Translations under genes and position numbers: made by a program
Notes under the pieces: generated by a model
Seen by the model: the letters and a program-made list of their open reading frames with translations, nothing else
Told to the model about the DNA's origin: nothing
Database searches by the model: none
Source: Ga0077555 sp963746315
Lineage (GTDB): Bacteria; Pseudomonadota; Alphaproteobacteria; Rhizobiales; Hyphomicrobiaceae
Assembly: GCA_963746315.1 (NCBI GenBank)
Contig: CAVVAR010000003.1
Span: forward strand, 744,001 to 808,000
Direction of reading: 5' to 3'
DNA length: 64,000 nucleotides
Shown here: in pieces, positions 17,406 to 26,907 of the stretch
Layout: each line of letters starts with the position of its first letter
Numbering within the stretch: the stretch's first letter is position 1

Positions 17406-18227
17406 ATGTCCGCCAATGTAGCGAAGCCGAGCCATTCCCCGCTGCCGGTCACGGACGAGAGACCAATGTCTCAGTCCGGCAAAATGCTGGCTGACGTTCG
17501 TATCGACTACGGTCCCCGAGAGGAGCTTGCCCGCTTCTTTCTGACTGCCGATGCCGCACTTCGAGAGAAGGGCATAGCCTTGGGCTTTGGCACGTTCGAT
17601 GAGCTGGTCGAGACGAACCGGCGCAATCGAGACAGTTGGCTGCCGATCGTGCCGTCGTACGATCCTGCCAACGGCTTGTGTGATCTCGATAAGGGCTACG
17701 TGTTGATCGGCCGCAACCTCGTCGGCGATGTCGTTGTCGCCCAAGGCACCATCGTCTTCGACTGGACGGACACCAGCTTCAAGGACGAGGCGGAAAGCAT
17801 GCGCATCTTCTACGCGTCTCCCGAGCGGAGATCGCGTCTGCAGGAAAGATGCATTGTCACAGCACCATCGGCTGCCAGCATTTCCGGACGGGTGGCTCTC
17901 CATGGTGCGGCATGGTGGCATCCCAGCGTGCGTGGCCGCTTGGTCGGTGCCTTGGTGGCAAGGGTGTCCCGATTGTACGCCTACACGCGGTGGAGCACCG
18001 ACCTTTCACTGGCCATCAATTCCGAAAAGCTCATCGCGGGAGGTTTCCCCAAGCGCAACGGCTATCGGCACATCGAGCGCGGCGTCGCGTTCCGCAACTT
18101 CGAGATGGGCGACTACGATGGCGGGATCGTCTGGATCCGGGAGGACGAGCTCTTCGACGAGCTGTCAAACTTCATGAGCGACTTTGAGGCGGGACTCGAC
18201 GAGCGTGATGTCTTGCGAACTGCTTAG
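17406..18227 (+). CDS. Unknown protein, possibly GNAT-like acetyltransferase
   Basis: The start at 17406 is chosen for GAGAGGTGG upstream and gives 273 residues (the frame is open to 17349, with another ATG at 17466). I do not recognise the family with certainty. A central segment, ALHGAAWWHPSVRGRLVGAL near residue 160, resembles the acetyl-CoA-binding Q/R-x-x-G-x-G/A motif of GNAT proteins, followed by a helix and NSEKLIAGGFPKRNGYRHIE, which suits the last GNAT strand. The preceding VGDVVVAQGTIVFDWTDTSF would be a beta strand. No signal peptide or membrane segment is seen. It is convergent with the 18165-19028 gene and overlaps its 3' end by 63 bp. The two may form a functional pair. Confidence 0.55.
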   Translation: MSANVAKPSHSPLPVTDERPMSQSGKMLADVRIDYGPREELARFFLTADAALREKGIALGFGTFDELVETNRRNRDSWLPIVPSYDPANGLCDLDKGYVLIGRNLVGDVVVAQGTIVFDWTDTSFKDEAESMRIFYASPERRSRLQERCIVTAPSAASISGRVALHGAAWWHPSVRGRLVGALVARVSRLYAYTRWSTDLSLAINSEKLIAGGFPKRNGYRHIERGVAFRNFEMGDYDGGIVWIREDELFDELSNFMSDFEAGLDERDVLRTA

Positions 18228-19028
18228 GACATATGTCCCTTTGCCCGCAATGTTGAGCGGGAGTAGCAGACGCGTATAGGTGAAGCGCGTACGACCTCGA
18301 CCTGGCCACCAAGTTGAGGTCGACACGTCCTCGACCACAGTTTCTCCTCGGTGGAAAGCCTCGCGATAACCGGCCGAGGCTGATTTCGCATAGAACCTGT
18401 CAGGCTGCTCCTCGAAGGCTTGCCCAGCCCTTCTGAGAGCCCAATCGGGTGTGTATCGCCGGTACCCACCGCCCCACGTGACCACCGGCAATGACGATGT
18501 GCCGCCGACTGGCTTCACGAGAACGTAGCGACCTTCGGCAAATTCTCCGAGAACGGACCAGAAGGTCATGGGACTGACCTGGTCACCCCCGTTCTTGAGG
18601 GCGTTCAACAGGCGCACGAGTTGGTCACCTGATCGAAGGCTTTCGACGCGGCGGCGCCGAGCCTGATAGTGGCCTTCTTTCTCGCACGTCGCCGTATTGA
18701 AAACCTGGATCAGGCGCTTTCTGGCGGTCTCGAGCGACGGACACAGCTCGTAGGCCCAGTCATCGGTCAGAGTCGCGATCGAAACGCGCGCCTGAGACTC
18801 GTCCGTCAGCGCAATCATGAGGCCCGCGAACGTTGTGCCCGTGAGAGTGGTCGGCCGCCACGACAGCACAAGGCCGTTCCGAGTTCTGCTGATGTGAGCA
18901 AACCCCAGGTTCACGACGCAAAATTTAGCGAACTCCTGCGCGGGCAGCTTCGCCCCTAGAGAGCTTTGCAGGGCTGGAGACGTGTCGGGCCATAGCTCAC
19001 CCGAGGCGTCGACGAGAATGCCGGTCAT
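18165..19028 (-). CDS. Unknown protein, partner of the preceding convergent gene
   Basis: The 287-residue protein from an ATG at 19028 is not recognised. The N-terminal half reads as a mixed alpha/beta domain (FCVVNLGFAHISRTRNGLVL, TGTTFAGLMIALTD). The C-terminal third alternates strands and polar loops in a PAS-like way (GTSSLPVVTWGGGYRRYTPD, FTYTRLLLPLNIAGKGTYVL, SSSQDITLV), so a sensory or ligand-binding role is possible. There are no membrane segments and no helix-turn-helix that I can point to. Its last 21 codons lie antisense to the end of the GNAT-like gene. The gene ends about 190 nt from tRNA-Gly. Confidence 0.55.
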   Translation of the reverse strand: MTGILVDASGELWPDTSPALQSSLGAKLPAQEFAKFCVVNLGFAHISRTRNGLVLSWRPTTLTGTTFAGLMIALTDESQARVSIATLTDDWAYELCPSLETARKRLIQVFNTATCEKEGHYQARRRRVESLRSGDQLVRLLNALKNGGDQVSPMTFWSVLGEFAEGRYVLVKPVGGTSSLPVVTWGGGYRRYTPDWALRRAGQAFEEQPDRFYAKSASAGYREAFHRGETVVEDVSTSTWWPGRGRTRFTYTRLLLPLNIAGKGTYVLSSSQDITLVESRLKVAHEV

Positions 19029-19221
19029 TGCGCGCAGCCCATCGTGTCAAGCTTATGCCTGATCCTTGATCCCGCAGGACCCTTCATAGTTAATGGTAGT
19101 CCGCTTCGGAGACGTACTCAAGTACCTGCCATGGCCTCATTCAAAGGCGCGCGACGACGTCGCAACTAGCCCTCGGCAAAGCCAATTTCACCAACACAGG
19201 CATATACTTAGAAAGACTTTT

Positions 19222-19296
19222 TGGAGCGGGCGAAGGGGATCGAACCCTCGACCCTCACGTTGGCAACGTGATGCTCTACCGCTGAGCTACACCCGC
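19222..19296 (-). tRNA. tRNA-Gly (anticodon GCC)
   Basis: Read on the minus strand, the gene begins GCGGGTGTAGCTCAGCGGTA and folds into a full cloverleaf. The acceptor GCGGGTG pairs with CGCCCGC, the anticodon arm TCACG/CGTGA carries the loop TTGCCAA with anticodon GCC, and the T arm is GAGGG-TTCGATC-CCCTT. The discriminator is T and CCA is encoded (75 nt in all). No integrase or duplicated 3' end was seen near it. Confidence 0.97.
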
Positions 19297-19528
19297 ATCC
19301 GGAGGATCGCGGCGCATTTAGAACGCCGCAATCGACAGGCACGCCTTATGGCGCAAACACGCTCACGATGCAAGGGCCTCCAGTCGCGAATTCGTCGTAG
19401 ACCGAGCGCGCGACGAGCCCGCCCGCGCCCGTGGCTCGCGTACGGTGCGCTGACGGGAGCGGCGAGATCTCGAAAGGCCAGGCCTGCGCTCCGCCGCACC
19501 CCAAGCCTCCCCCTGCAATGCGCCTCGC

Positions 19529-19819
19529 TCAAGAGGCGCCGCTTTGGTCGGTCGCGCCCTCGGCAATGGAGAGCGAGCCCGACCGCGTCTCGATGCTGTA
19601 GCTCGCGTGAAAAGCAGCCCCAGTCCTGTCGCCGGATCTGACGATCCCGTCGATCGCAAAGCTGAAGCCGTCCGAGAGCTCGTCCATACGAAGGATCTGT
19701 GCGTCGATCCCGTCGCCTTCGAGCCGGAAGTGCACCTTCTCCCGCTCGGGATAGGCGACAGCCCATTGCAGCGCGGGCTTGTCTGGTCCATCGACGATCG
19801 TCAGAGATTGACTGGGCAT
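19529..19819 (-). CDS. Small hypothetical protein downstream of the transglutaminase operon
   Basis: The ATG at 19819 has GAGGA 5 nt upstream and gives 96 residues. Visible elements are SLTIVDGPDKPALQWAVAYP, VHFRLEGDGIDAQILRMDEL and AAFHASYSIETRSGSLSI, a mostly beta, soluble protein without signal peptide. It could be a small beta-barrel or domain-of-unknown-function protein. The gene is 138 nt downstream of the transglutaminase gene on the same strand, so it may belong to that transcription unit. No function is proposed. Confidence 0.55.
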   Translation of the reverse strand: MPSQSLTIVDGPDKPALQWAVAYPEREKVHFRLEGDGIDAQILRMDELSDGFSFAIDGIVRSGDRTGAAFHASYSIETRSGSLSIAEGATDQSGAS

Positions 19820-19957
19820 GGGGTTCCTCGGCCGTGAAGATTGGCGCGCCGCGTCGACGCGTTGTTCCTGGCCAACCGAGCTGTCGGGAGGTGGTTCCAT
19901 GCCCCAGGCGCTGCTTTCGGCGCCTGGGCTGGCGAATTGGGCCGTGGTGCTGCTAGC

Positions 19958-20863
19958 CTACTGTCCTGATCGGCCACCACCGGTAATAGGCACCACATCC
20001 ACCGCGACGTCGACGTGGTGACGTCCGCCGCCGAGCAGCACGCCGCTGATCGGGCTGATGTCGCCGTATTCCCGGCCGTAGGCGAAGGCGATGTGCTCGT
20101 CGCTGGGCATCAGCCTGTTCGTCGGATCGAAGTCCACCCAGCCGGTCTCGGGTGCCCATACCGAGATCCAGGCGTGCGAGGCGTCCGCGCCTTGCAACCG
20201 GGGCATTCCGGGCGGCGGTCGCGTGAGAATGTAGCCGCTCACGTACCGCGCCGCGATGCGATGCGCCCTGAGGCACGCGAGCGCCAGATGCGCGAAATCC
20301 TGGCATACACCGCGCCGTTTTCGCAGGACATCGCCCACCGGCGTGGATACGTCCGTCGCGTGGCTGTCGAACTCGAAGTCGTCGTAGATCCGGCAGGTGA
20401 GATCCCAGGCCACGCCCAGCACGGCCCGGCCCGGCTTGATCGAGGGTCGCGCATAGTCGAGGACGGCCGCCCCAGTCGCCGTTGCTGGCGATGGCAAGCC
20501 GTACTGCGCGACGTCGAGATCGAAGTCGTGATTGCGGCCATCCGGCCGATGGCGAGGCTCGTCCCATGCCTTGCCTGCCTCGACGTCGATCGACCCCCGC
20601 GGCACGACCTCGATCGTGCTGCGCGCGTGCATGACCAACTCCTGATGCTCGTTGTCGATGCCGAGCACGGAGACGGGATTGCCGAAATAGTCGGTGCGAT
20701 CCTGGCGCCACGTCGGCGTCGGCTCGATCAGCAGCATATGGCGCTGAATGGTTTGCCGGGCGACGGCGCGCGGCGCCAGATGGATCAGGTGCTGCGACTG
20801 GGTGACGGTCGATTCGTAGCGGTACGACGTCCGATGGCTCACCTCGTAGATCATGACAATCAC
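19958..20863 (-). CDS. Transglutaminase-like cysteine protease-fold protein (module 2)
   Basis: This protein has 301 residues from a GTG that overlaps the stop of the preceding gene by 4 nt (an ATG at 20854 gives 298). Residues 1-85 form the bacterial transglutaminase N-terminal beta domain (YEVSHRTSYRYES, IEPTPTWRQDRTDYFGN). The core has the triad in RRGVCQDFAHLALACLRAHR (Cys187), GADASHAWISVWAPE (His230) and GWVDFDPTNRLMP (the Asp), so it should be active. Such enzymes form or hydrolyse gamma-glutamyl or peptide bonds. Coupling to the ATP-grasp/alpha-E gene implies a role in processing or transferring its product. Confidence 0.9.
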   Translation of the reverse strand: MIVMIYEVSHRTSYRYESTVTQSQHLIHLAPRAVARQTIQRHMLLIEPTPTWRQDRTDYFGNPVSVLGIDNEHQELVMHARSTIEVVPRGSIDVEAGKAWDEPRHRPDGRNHDFDLDVAQYGLPSPATATGAAVLDYARPSIKPGRAVLGVAWDLTCRIYDDFEFDSHATDVSTPVGDVLRKRRGVCQDFAHLALACLRAHRIAARYVSGYILTRPPPGMPRLQGADASHAWISVWAPETGWVDFDPTNRLMPSDEHIAFAYGREYGDISPISGVLLGGGRHHVDVAVDVVPITGGGRSGQ

Positions 20864-23424
20864 GCCCCGTGGCGAAGCACGACGCGATGCGGCTCGTCGT
20901 CGACCAGCCTGAAATAACGCCGCGAGATTGCATCGGAAAGCTCCGGCAGATCATCCAGCGCCTGGCGCAACACGGCCGACAACGCGGGCCGGAACTTGTC
21001 GGCGCCCGCAGTCGCAAGCTCGTTCACGTCAGCGAGCCTGATCGCGGTCTGCAGCGCCAGCACTATACGCCGCTCTCGCGTCAGGGCGTTCCCGGTGGCC
21101 TGCTGCGGCAGAGCCTCGAGATGACGCATCAGTCCCGCCACTTGGTAGGCCACGCTCCGCGGATTGGTCTCGTCCATGACCAGAAGGTCGAGCACGAGCG
21201 GCAGCATCGGTTGCAATCGATAGCGCGACCGGTACGTGATGTAGCTGTCGGCCAGCCTGAGGATGAAATTCAAGTGCTCGTTGCTCTCGTCCTCGCTTTG
21301 CCCGGCATGAAACAGCAAGTGCAGCACGTCGCAGAGATTGTACGCCCGTTCCAGACGCCGCCCCATGTCGAGGAAGAACCACCCGAAGTTGCGCGTCATG
21401 TTCTCGTGAAGGTGCCCGCTGAACGTCGCCACCAGCGAAAGCTTGTCCTCGATCTCGTCTTGCAGCTCGCTGGCGCTGGCCTCGGCCATCCGCCGCCGCC
21501 ACGTCTCGTCGACCCGGAACGAGGCCAGCGTCCGCCATGCCTCGAGCGAAAGTCGATCGCGCGTCAGGCTCGCCACCCGGTAGATGCCATCGAACGAGTT
21601 GATCAGGCTGTAGGTGCTCTCGCGCTCCGACACAAGCTGCCCAGCCAGAGTGGCGGAGCGGCCGGAGAGCCGTCGCGAGCCGGACGGAATGCTTAGGGCG
21701 GCGCCCTTCGAGATCAGCATCTCGAGGCACACGTCGCCGGCATGTCGTGTCGGTGCCGACTCGAGATACTCGAGCCGTCGCCCGAGACTGGAGCGGATCA
21801 CGCGCATCGTCCACTCGGCCCGCTCGAGGTAGCGGCCGAGCCAGAACAGATTGTCGGCGACGCGGCTCTGCAGCGTGCGCTGCGAGCGCTGCACGAGGGC
21901 GGCCTCCAGTCGCGGCCGCCAGAGGCTCGAGTGCGGCCGCTCCGGCTCGTCGGCCATCACCCAGACGTCGTGCGTCTCACCGTCGGAGGTGCTGAGCGCC
22001 ACCGCCGTGTCCGCATCCACGCCCATCGCAAGCCCGCCCGGCATGACGCTGAAGCCATCGCTCGACGCCGCAGCGAACAGCCTCAGGCCGAAGGCTTTGG
22101 ATTGCAGTCCGCGGCTTGTCAGCGATGGCATCGTGCCGAAGCCGGCCCGTTGCTCGGCGACCAGCGTCTCGCCATGCCGCCTGAGGTCGCTGGTCAGCTG
22201 TGAGCGCTCCTCGGCCGACAGCACGCGGGCGGCGCGGCCGCGCACCGCCTGGCCGGGACGGCCCGTGCCCTCGCTGGCGGGCCGGATCACGAATTCGCCG
22301 AGCCGGGCCTCCACATGTTGCCGCGCCGTCTCGTCTCCGAGCCACCAGCGCGGCGCATCGTGCAGCAGCAGCGTCTCGCCGAGCAACTCCTCGCACAACC
22401 CAGGCAGGTACGCCCCGAGCGCTCGGTTCTCGATGACCGCCGACCCGATCGCGTTGATCATCAGTCCGGGCGTGCGGCGGCTGGCGTGGACGAGGCCTGA
22501 AGGCCCGAGGAAGCTCGCCGGATCGAGTTCGAGAGGGTCGGCTTTGCTCCCCTCGATGCAACGCACCAGCAGATCGAGTTTCTTGAGGCCTGCCAGCGTT
22601 TTCAGGAACACCTCGTCACCGACCACCCTTAGGTCGCCGCCTTCGACGAGCGCCAGATCGAGATACCGGGCGAGATACGCATGGCTGAAATAGTCGCCGT
22701 GCGCCGGACCTGGCGTCAGCAGTGCGACGGTCGGATCGCTTCGCCCCGCGCGCTCGGCGAGTGCCGCCTGCAGCGAGCTGAAATGCGTGGAGATCCGGCG
22801 CGCGCGGCATTCCGAAAAGAGATCATCGGTGACATCGGCATGCATCACCCGGTTGGCGACCGCATAGCCGACGCCTGCTGGTGTCTCGGCATGGTTGTCG
22901 ATCACCCGCCAGCTGCCGTCGGTCGAGCGCGCTAGATCCGCTGCATAGAACTGAAGGTGCCCTTCTGCCGGCTGTATGCCCTGGCAGGCTCTCAGGTACG
23001 AGGCGTCGCCGAATACCAGAGTTGGTGGGATCTTGCCGCGCCGCAGCAACCGCTGCGGCCCGTAGACGTCCGCGAGAATGGCATTGAACAGTCGCGCCCG
23101 CTGGCCGATTGCGCGCTCCAGCCACGACCATTCTTCGGTCGAAAGGATCAGCGGCATCAGGTTGAGGCGCCACTGCTGTTGTGGCTTCTCAGGATCGGCG
23201 AAGACATCGTGAACGAGGCCGGTCTCGCGCACCTGACGGTCGAGCCGCGAGGCGCGCGCCAGCCGGTCCCTCGACGTCAGGCGCCGCAAGGCGTGGAGAA
23301 ATGTCGACCACTGTGGTCGCGGGCGACCGTCGGCCGCGACCAGCTCGTCGTAGGTGCCATTGGTTGCGCCGTATCCTTCGAGCAGATCCAACTCGCAGTC
23401 CTGAGTTTGGGCGTCGACGGTCAT
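20860..23424 (-). CDS. Circularly permuted type-2 ATP-grasp protein fused to an alpha-E domain
   Basis: The first ATG is at 23424, giving 854 residues (a TTG at 23484 would add 20). Residues 1-470 match the circularly permuted ATP-grasp family: LVFGDASYLRACQGIQPAEG, VIDNHAETPAGVGYAVANR, ALLTPGPAHGDYFSHAYLA, and GPSGLVHASRRTPGLMINAI. The rest is an alpha-E (DUF403) helical domain, opening VADNLFWLGRYLERAEWTMR and containing NETNPRSVAYQ-like MDETNPRSVAYQVAGLMRHL. ATP-grasp enzymes of this type are predicted amide or peptide ligases, and alpha-E is their regular partner. Here both are in one chain, unlike the separate genes at 26.9-29.4 kb. The stop overlaps the transglutaminase start. Confidence 0.9.
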   Translation of the reverse strand: MTVDAQTQDCELDLLEGYGATNGTYDELVAADGRPRPQWSTFLHALRRLTSRDRLARASRLDRQVRETGLVHDVFADPEKPQQQWRLNLMPLILSTEEWSWLERAIGQRARLFNAILADVYGPQRLLRRGKIPPTLVFGDASYLRACQGIQPAEGHLQFYAADLARSTDGSWRVIDNHAETPAGVGYAVANRVMHADVTDDLFSECRARRISTHFSSLQAALAERAGRSDPTVALLTPGPAHGDYFSHAYLARYLDLALVEGGDLRVVGDEVFLKTLAGLKKLDLLVRCIEGSKADPLELDPASFLGPSGLVHASRRTPGLMINAIGSAVIENRALGAYLPGLCEELLGETLLLHDAPRWWLGDETARQHVEARLGEFVIRPASEGTGRPGQAVRGRAARVLSAEERSQLTSDLRRHGETLVAEQRAGFGTMPSLTSRGLQSKAFGLRLFAAASSDGFSVMPGGLAMGVDADTAVALSTSDGETHDVWVMADEPERPHSSLWRPRLEAALVQRSQRTLQSRVADNLFWLGRYLERAEWTMRVIRSSLGRRLEYLESAPTRHAGDVCLEMLISKGAALSIPSGSRRLSGRSATLAGQLVSERESTYSLINSFDGIYRVASLTRDRLSLEAWRTLASFRVDETWRRRMAEASASELQDEIEDKLSLVATFSGHLHENMTRNFGWFFLDMGRRLERAYNLCDVLHLLFHAGQSEDESNEHLNFILRLADSYITYRSRYRLQPMLPLVLDLLVMDETNPRSVAYQVAGLMRHLEALPQQATGNALTRERRIVLALQTAIRLADVNELATAGADKFRPALSAVLRQALDDLPELSDAISRRYFRLVDDEPHRVVLRHGA

Positions 23425-23559
23425 TGTGCCGGTTTTCCCGATTGTCAGCGCGGAAGCACGCCCGAAGCGCACCTTGCGCGCCAATCTAGCTTACCGGAAA
23501 GCTCCTAATGTTGCGAAAATGTCGCAGAAGGTCGAAATGCAACGCTCCAGCTTTGTCAT

Positions 23560-26500
23560 TCAGCGTTTGCGCCTCAGGTCGAGGGTCAACGGATAGTCGG
23601 GATTGATTGGGGACGGTATCGGCCGCATCCGGCCCGGAGAATGACCCGTCGCTTCGAACCGGGCGAGCCTGCGCCCCTCGGCTTCGTACGAGTTGACCGG
23701 AAACGCGTCGAAGTGGCGGCCGCCCGGATGCGAGACGTGATACCGCGCCCCCCCGATGGACCGTCCGGACCACGTATCGACGACGTCGAAAACCAGGGGC
23801 ACATGCGTCGGCACCGTCGGATGCAGCGCGGAGGGAGGCCACCAGGCCCGGTATCGCACACCCGCCACCGTCTCTCCCCGCGTGCCTGTTCCGACGAGCG
23901 GCAGCATTGAGCCATTGCAGGTCACGGCGTAGCGGCCGTCCATCCCGCCGGAAACGCGCACCTGAACCCTTTCCAGCGAGCTGTCGACGTAGCGCGCAGT
24001 GCCGCCGATGACGCCTTCCTCGCCGAGCACATGCCACGGCTCGAGCGCTTGGCGGATCTCCACGGTCATGCCACCGGCCTCGATCGTCCCATAGCGAGGG
24101 AAGCGGAACTCGAGGTGCGGCAGGAACCACTCTGCCTCGATCGGCAAGCCCGCATCCCTGAGGTCGCCGACCACATCCAGGAAATCCGCCCAGACGAAGT
24201 GCGGCAGCATGAAGCGGTCGTGCAGGGACGTGCCCCATCTGACCAGCCCGTTGCGATAGGGTTGCTCCCAGAACCGTGCGATCAAGGCGCGCAGCAACAA
24301 TTGCTGCGCGAGGCTCATGCGCGCGTGGGGCGGCATCTCGAACGACCGGAACTCGACGAGCCCCAGCCGCCCCGTCGGTCCATCCGGCGAGTAGAGCTTG
24401 TCGATACAGATCTCTGAGCGATGCGTATTGCCGGTGGAATCGACCAGCAGGTTGCGGAAAATCCTGTCCACCAGCCAGGGCGGCACCGTGCCGGCACCCG
24501 GATCGGGAATCTGCGAGAGCGCGATCTCCATCTCGTAGAGGCTCTCGTGTCGCGCCTCGTCGATGCGCGGGGCCTGGCTCGTCGGACCGATGAACAGCCC
24601 CGAGAATAGATACGAAAGCGACGGATGATTCTGCCAGTAGGCGATGATGCTGGCTAGCAGGTCAGGGCGCCGCAGGAATGGGCTGTCCTGCGGCCTGCGC
24701 CCGCCGAGCACGATGTGGTTGCCGCCGCCGGTGCCCGTGTGACGACCGTCGATCATGAATTTCTCGGTGCCGAGGCGCGACAGGTGCGCCTCTTCGTAGA
24801 GAGCCGTCGTGATCGCCACCGCCTCGTCCCAGCTTCCGGCGGGCTGCACGTTCACCTCGATGACGCCCGGGTCCGGCGTCACCTTGATGACGTTCAGGCG
24901 CGGATCGTCGGGCGGGGTATATCCCTCGACATGCACGGGAAGGCTCGTCTTGCGCGCCGTTTCCTCTACCGCTGCGATCAGCGCGGCATAGTCCTCGGCA
25001 TCCTCGAGCGGCGGCATGAAGACACACAGATGACCATCGCGCGGCTCGATCGTCAGCGCGGTTCTGACGCTCCCCCAGATGTCGCTCGGGCCCTGCGGCG
25101 GAGGCGGTGGCGCCTCGAGCGTCACCGTGCGCCGCCGTTGCATCAGCGTCTGCCGCTCGGCGAGCGGCGGCGCGGCGTCGAACGGATCGCGCGGCAGCAC
25201 GTGAGGTGAATCGAGCGGCACCACGTAGGCGAGCGACCCGAGAGGCAGGCGGAAGCCGGCCGGCGAGTCGCCCGGCATCAGAAAGAGCTTGTCGCGCCTG
25301 AGCGCCCAACGCTCCGTGACCCAGCGTCGCCCGCGGTCCTGCGTCTGCCACACCTGGATCGGCAACACATAGCTGACCGGGGCATCGAGCCCGCGATCGA
25401 ACACAGAAACGATGCGCTTTCGCTCGGCAGGGTCCGCGAGCTTGTTGTCGGCCGGCGACTGTTGATCGGCAGCTTCTGCTCGATCAGCGCGAAGTGCCCC
25501 GCGTCCTCGTAGGCCGGCATCGCGCTCCTGGCCGGCAGGCCGAGCTGCTTCGCACAGCGTGGCAGCGAAACGCTCCGCCTCCTCGATGGCCGGCGTCCGG
25601 GTGGCCACCTCGCGCGCGATCAACGCCTGGTCGTCCCAGAGCGGCTGTCCATCCGCACGCCAGTAGAGCGCGAATGCCCATCGGGGCAAGTTGCTCGCCC
25701 GGATACCACTTGCCCTGACCGTAGTGCAGCAGGCCGCCCGGAGCGAACCGCCGCTCGAGCCGCCGGACGAGATCCTCCGCGAGCCGCCGCTTGGTCGGGC
25801 CGACCGCTGCGGTGTTCCACTCCGCGCCGTCCATGTCGTCGACCGAGACGAAGGTCGGCTCGCCGCCCATCGTCAGCCGCACGTCGCCGTCCGACAGCCG
25901 TTGGTCGACGGCGTGCCCCAGGTCGACGATCCGCGCCCACTGCTCGTCCGAGTAGGGTTTGGTGACCCGCGGGCGTCTCCGCGATACGCGTCACACCCAT
26001 GTCGAACGAGAACGTCACCTCGGCCTTCTCGTGGCTGCCGCTGATCGGTGCCGCGCTCGACGGCGCCGGCGTGGCGGCCAGCGGGATGTGGCCTTCGCCC
26101 GTCAGCAGCCCTGATGTCGGATCGAGGCCGATCCAGCCGGCGCCCGGGACATAGATCTCGGTCCACGCGTGCAGGTCGGTGAAGTCCCGGTCGGCGCCCG
26201 ACGGCCCGTCCAGCGACTTCACGTCGGGAATGAGCTGGATCAGGTAGCCCGAGACGAAGCGCGCCGCGAGACCGAGGTGCCGCGCGATCTGCACGAGCAG
26301 CCAGCCCGAGTCCCGGCACGAGCCGGCGGCGCTGCCGAGCGTCTCCTCGGGCGTCTGCACGCCCGGCTCCATCCGGATCAGATACTTGATGTCCTGTTGG
26401 ATCTGCCGGTTGAGGTCGCACAGGAAATCGATCGTGGTGCGCGGCTTGCGGTCGATACCGGCGAGATAGTCCCTGAGCCGGGGCCCAGCTGGGTCCGGCA

Positions 26501-26855
26501 CGAGGTAGGGCTGCAACTCCTTTGCGAGGCCCGCCTCGTAGGCGAACGGCCACTCCGACGAGGCCTCCTCGATGAAGAAGTCGAACGGATTGATCACCGA
26601 CATGTCGGCCACGAGATCGACCGTGACAGAAAGCTCGCGTGTCTTCTCGGGAATGACCACGCGCGCCAGGAAGTTGCCGAACGGATCCTGCTGCCAGTTC
26701 AGAAAGTGCAGCTCAGGCTCGAGCGTCAGGCTGTAGCTGAGGATCGGTGTCCGGCAGTGCGGCGCTGGGCGGAGGCGGATAACCTGCGGCGAGACGCCGA
26801 TCAGACGATCGTACGTGTAGCTCGTGCGGTGCGTCAGCGCGACGTTGAGCGTCAT
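23560..26855 (-). pseudogene. Transglutaminase-DUF2126 protein, frame broken by four small indels
   Basis: Read through its frame changes this is one gene of about 1,100 residues, the usual family length. The start is taken at 26855 (MTLNVALTHRTSYTYDR; 26873 is also possible). Part one is a transglutaminase with its triad regions (AAGSCRDSGWLLVQIARHLG, DLHAWTEIYVPGAGWIGLDP). Part two is DUF2126, a predicted amidoligase (MGGEPTFVSVDDMDG, MIDGRHTGTGGGNHIVLGG, SLSYLFSGLFIGPTSQAPR). Aligning the three frames by sense puts single-base insertions near 25969, 25690 and 25550, and a one-base loss near 25450. All lie within about 550 bp, and the remaining 2.7 kb is clean. The clustering suggests local sequence error, though true decay is possible. 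It sits between the two ATP-grasp modules and is probably cotranscribed. Confidence 0.85.
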
Positions 26856-26907
26856 TCGGTCAGGGCTCTGCATGTTCGCAATGGCCGAGTGGCGACCATC
26901 GGGTTTC

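Noticed and set aside
17222..19300. Genomic island inserted at the 3' end of tRNA-Gly
   Set aside because: There is no integrase gene and no second copy of the tRNA 3' end was found at the far side of the unknown gene pair.
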